A DNA stretch of 64,000 nucleotides. Origin: Mangrovimonas sp. ST2L15. Its GTDB lineage: Bacteria; Bacteroidota; Bacteroidia; Flavobacteriales; Flavobacteriaceae. The first letter of the stretch is position 1. The number at the start of each line of letters is the position of its first letter. Where the stretch lies: the NCBI RefSeq assembly GCF_001280515.1, contig NZ_LBIQ01000030.1:496001-560000 (forward strand). Reading direction: 5' to 3'. Below, in pieces: positions 61,876 to 64,000 of the stretch. Position numbers and translations under genes: made by a program. The notes under the pieces were generated by a model. That model saw nothing but the letters and a program-made list of their open reading frames with translations, did not search any database and was not told where the DNA came from.

Positions 61876-64000
61876 ATGACAACATTCATCAAGGAAGTCC
61901 TCTTAGATTTAAAGAAGAAACAAGTGGATTTCTCTCAACTAACTTTTATTCTCCCTAGTATTAGGGCAGGGGTCTTTCTAAAGCAGGAATTGGCTTCTAT
62001 ATTAGAGAATACTATTTTTTCACCTGAGGTAATTAGCATTGAAGAATTCACTCAAGAATTGTCGGGCTTAAAGCCATTATCAAATGTGGAATTGCTTTTT
62101 GAGTTTTATAACGTGTATAGTCAATTGACTGAGTCATCAATAAGGGATTCCTTTGAGGGTTTTTCTAAATGGGGCCAAATATTGTTGCAAGACTTTAATG
62201 AGGTGGATAGGTATTTAATCCCTGAAGAAGATATATTCAACTACATTAGTGCTATCCAGGATTTAAAAGTTTGGTATAAGGATGAATATGCCACCGATTT
62301 TATAAAGCAGTATAAGGCTTTTTGGGGTAAGTTACTGGATTACTATCAAACACTGAGAGAAAGTCTCTTAAATAGCGGCTATGGCTATCAAGGTCTTGTT
62401 TATAGGCAGGCCGTTTCAAACTTAGAGGATTATATACAGTCTTCAAAAAGAACACATGTTTTTATTGGTTTTAATGCGCTCAACCAAGCTGAGGAATCTA
62501 TTTTCCAAGAACTTTTGCAAAATGAGATGGCAAGTGTCTATTGGGATATTGATAAAGTCTTTTTTGACAACAAGCTTAATGATACCGGTTTGTTTTGTAG
62601 GAAATATCGGTTTGACTGGCCTTACTATAAAAAGCATGCTTTTAATTGGGTCTCAAACTACTATTCTGAAAGGAAAGAAATAAATATTTACGGCGCTCCA
62701 AAAAGTATTTCCCAAGCTAAACAAATTGGAAATATTTTGAAGGCGGGAAATTTAGATATTACAAAAACAGCTGTTGTTTTAGCAGATGAAAAGTTTTTAT
62801 TGCCAACATTAAATGCCCTTCCGAAGGACATCCAAACCTTAAATATTACCATGGGATTAAAACTGGAGTCCGTTCCCATGGCAAGTATGTTTGAGAAGCT
62901 ATTTTATTTGCATAAACAAGGGAGGAGTACCATGTATTTTAAAGATGTTGAAAGCATCTTGGCACATCAGCATATTTGGCCTCTTTTTCAAACGGGAAAT
63001 GAAAATTGGGCACAGAAAATAATTCAAGATATAAAACTTAATAATTTATCTTTCTTAACCATTGAGAAACTTAAAGAATTAGCTCCCTACCACCATAACA
63101 TAATAGATGTTTTATTTTCAGATTGGAAGCATCGTTCTGAAATAGCTTTAGAGCGAATCGACCAACTTGTATTTTTAATTAAAAAACATTTGGAGGTTCA
63201 AAAGGAGGATCAAAAGTTGGCCTTAGAGTATTTGTATAAATTCCATGCTTTGTTCAATGACCTGAAGCATTTACAGCATCGCTTTGAACATCTTCAAACA
63301 ATCAAAACACTTCATGAAGTTTATAAAAATTTGTTGGGGTCTGAAACTGTTGATTTTGTTGGAGAACCACTAAGCGGACTTCAAATTATGGGGATGCTTG
63401 AAACTCGGGTGTTAGATTTTGAAAATGTAATTATTGCCTCAGTGAATGAGGGTGTATTGCCAGCGGGGAAAAGCCAGAATTCATTTATTCCCTACGACGT
63501 CAAACTGACCTATGGTTTGCCAACTTATAAAGAGAAGGATGCTATTTATACGTATCACTTTTTTAGGTTGATTCAAAGGGCTAAAAAGATACATATTATT
63601 TACAATACGGAAGTGGACCATTTTGGAGGAGGGGAGAAGAGTAGACTTCTACGCCAAATGGAGTTGGAAGGTATTCATGAAATAGAAGAACAAATGGTGC
63701 TTCCTCATGTTCCGCCCATTCAAAAGGAATTAAAATCAATTCCTAAAGATCAGACTATTTTGCAAATACTTCAATCCTATGCATCAAATAATGGATTTTC
63801 ACCTTCTTCACTGACGAGTTACATCAGAGATCCTTTTACGTTTTATAAACAACGGGTCTTAAAAGTGAAGGAATATGAAGAAGTTGAAGAAACTGTGGCC
63901 GCCAATACTTTGGGAACTGTTGTTCACAATACTTTGGAGGATTTTTACAGACCTTTTGTGGGATCGTTTTTAGAGGTTGAAAAACTAAAGGCGCTCAAAC
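61876..64000 (+). CDS. AddB-like PD-(D/E)xK nuclease family protein, 5' part
   Basis: The frame is open from ATG 61876 (MTTFIKEVLLDLKKKQVDFSQLTFILPSIRAGVFLKQEL) to the window edge, about 708 residues; the gene continues. The N-terminus resembles an inactive helicase-like first domain of AddB, which lacks a true Walker A. Near the edge, GFSPSSLTSYIRDPFTFYKQRVLKV and then NTLGTVVHNTLEDFYRP are the opening of the RecB/AddB nuclease domain. It is the probable partner of the AddA-like protein at 55965, with kbl and the OmpA gene between. The catalytic nuclease residues lie outside the window. Confidence 0.85.
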   Translation, partial: MTTFIKEVLLDLKKKQVDFSQLTFILPSIRAGVFLKQELASILENTIFSPEVISIEEFTQELSGLKPLSNVELLFEFYNVYSQLTESSIRDSFEGFSKWGQILLQDFNEVDRYLIPEEDIFNYISAIQDLKVWYKDEYATDFIKQYKAFWGKLLDYYQTLRESLLNSGYGYQGLVYRQAVSNLEDYIQSSKRTHVFIGFNALNQAEESIFQELLQNEMASVYWDIDKVFFDNKLNDTGLFCRKYRFDWPYYKKHAFNWVSNYYSERKEINIYGAPKSISQAKQIGNILKAGNLDITKTAVVLADEKFLLPTLNALPKDIQTLNITMGLKLESVPMASMFEKLFYLHKQGRSTMYFKDVESILAHQHIWPLFQTGNENWAQKIIQDIKLNNLSFLTIEKLKELAPYHHNIIDVLFSDWKHRSEIALERIDQLVFLIKKHLEVQKEDQKLALEYLYKFHALFNDLKHLQHRFEHLQTIKTLHEVYKNLLGSETVDFVGEPLSGLQIMGMLETRVLDFENVIIASVNEGVLPAGKSQNSFIPYDVKLTYGLPTYKEKDAIYTYHFFRLIQRAKKIHIIYNTEVDHFGGGEKSRLLRQMELEGIHEIEEQMVLPHVPPIQKELKSIPKDQTILQILQSYASNNGFSPSSLTSYIRDPFTFYKQRVLKVKEYEEVEETVAANTLGTVVHNTLEDFYRPFVGSFLEVEKLKALK

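Overview
The window looks like a chromosome segment of a member of the Flavobacteriaceae (Bacteroidota). The pointers are an AT-rich sequence, a SusC/SusD pair, a secreted protease with a type IX secretion (T9SS) sorting tail, Bacteroidota-type -7 promoter elements (TAnnTTTG), an IPExxxVDY-family gene between pyk and rnc, a PID-CTERM-like small protein, and gene orders that I recall as typical of flavobacteria. The species cannot be named from the sequence.

Layout. 1-5492: end of a polysaccharide-utilisation locus (SusC fragment, SusD lipoprotein, GH5 glucanase with an inserted F5/8C-type domain). 5493-14256: accessory region. It holds a decayed copy of a zinc-ribbon gene, then a three-gene operon encoding a ubiquitin-like protein that ends in Gly-Gly, a large DUF4132-type protein and an E1/ThiF-type activating enzyme. 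A mobile-element backbone follows on the minus strand (intact zinc-ribbon gene, DnaC-like ATPase, replication-initiator-like protein, excisionase-type HTH, RteC-like protein, tyrosine integrase), ending beside what looks like the last bases of a tRNA gene and its terminator. 14610-31351: core metabolism (ribE, pdxA, DUF177-rpmF-fabH-accB-accC, oxidoreductase, Gre-like factor, ABC ATPase, prolyl oligopeptidase, aldehyde dehydrogenase, isoaspartyl peptidase) plus a T9SS metalloprotease. 31428-43582: a giant alpha-2-macroglobulin, penicillin-binding protein 1C and neighbours. 43832-54580: CYTH protein, dinB, pyk, rnc, fabF, acpP, purN, RNase H, sugar kinase, purF. 54581-55233: no protein gene, but three copies of a ~73-bp element spaced ~200 bp apart, each ending in an intrinsic-terminator hairpin. 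55234-64000: superoxide dismutase, AddA-like helicase-nuclease, kbl, an OmpA-family protein and the start of an AddB-like nuclease.

How the genes work together. The SusCD/GH5 genes should bind, import and cut a beta-glucan-like polymer. The 16593-20499 cluster joins ribosomal protein L32 to fatty-acid initiation (FabH) and acetyl-CoA carboxylase (AccBC), and acpP-fabF at 48760-50254 serves the same pathway. AddA and AddB-like proteins probably form one double-strand-break repair enzyme although two genes separate them. Alpha-2-macroglobulin and PBP1C are a known periplasmic pair.

Two items merit most attention: the ubiquitin-like/E1/DUF4132 cassette carried on the mobile region, and the three tandem putative small RNAs after purF. 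All functional statements rest on motif recognition by eye; no database search was run.
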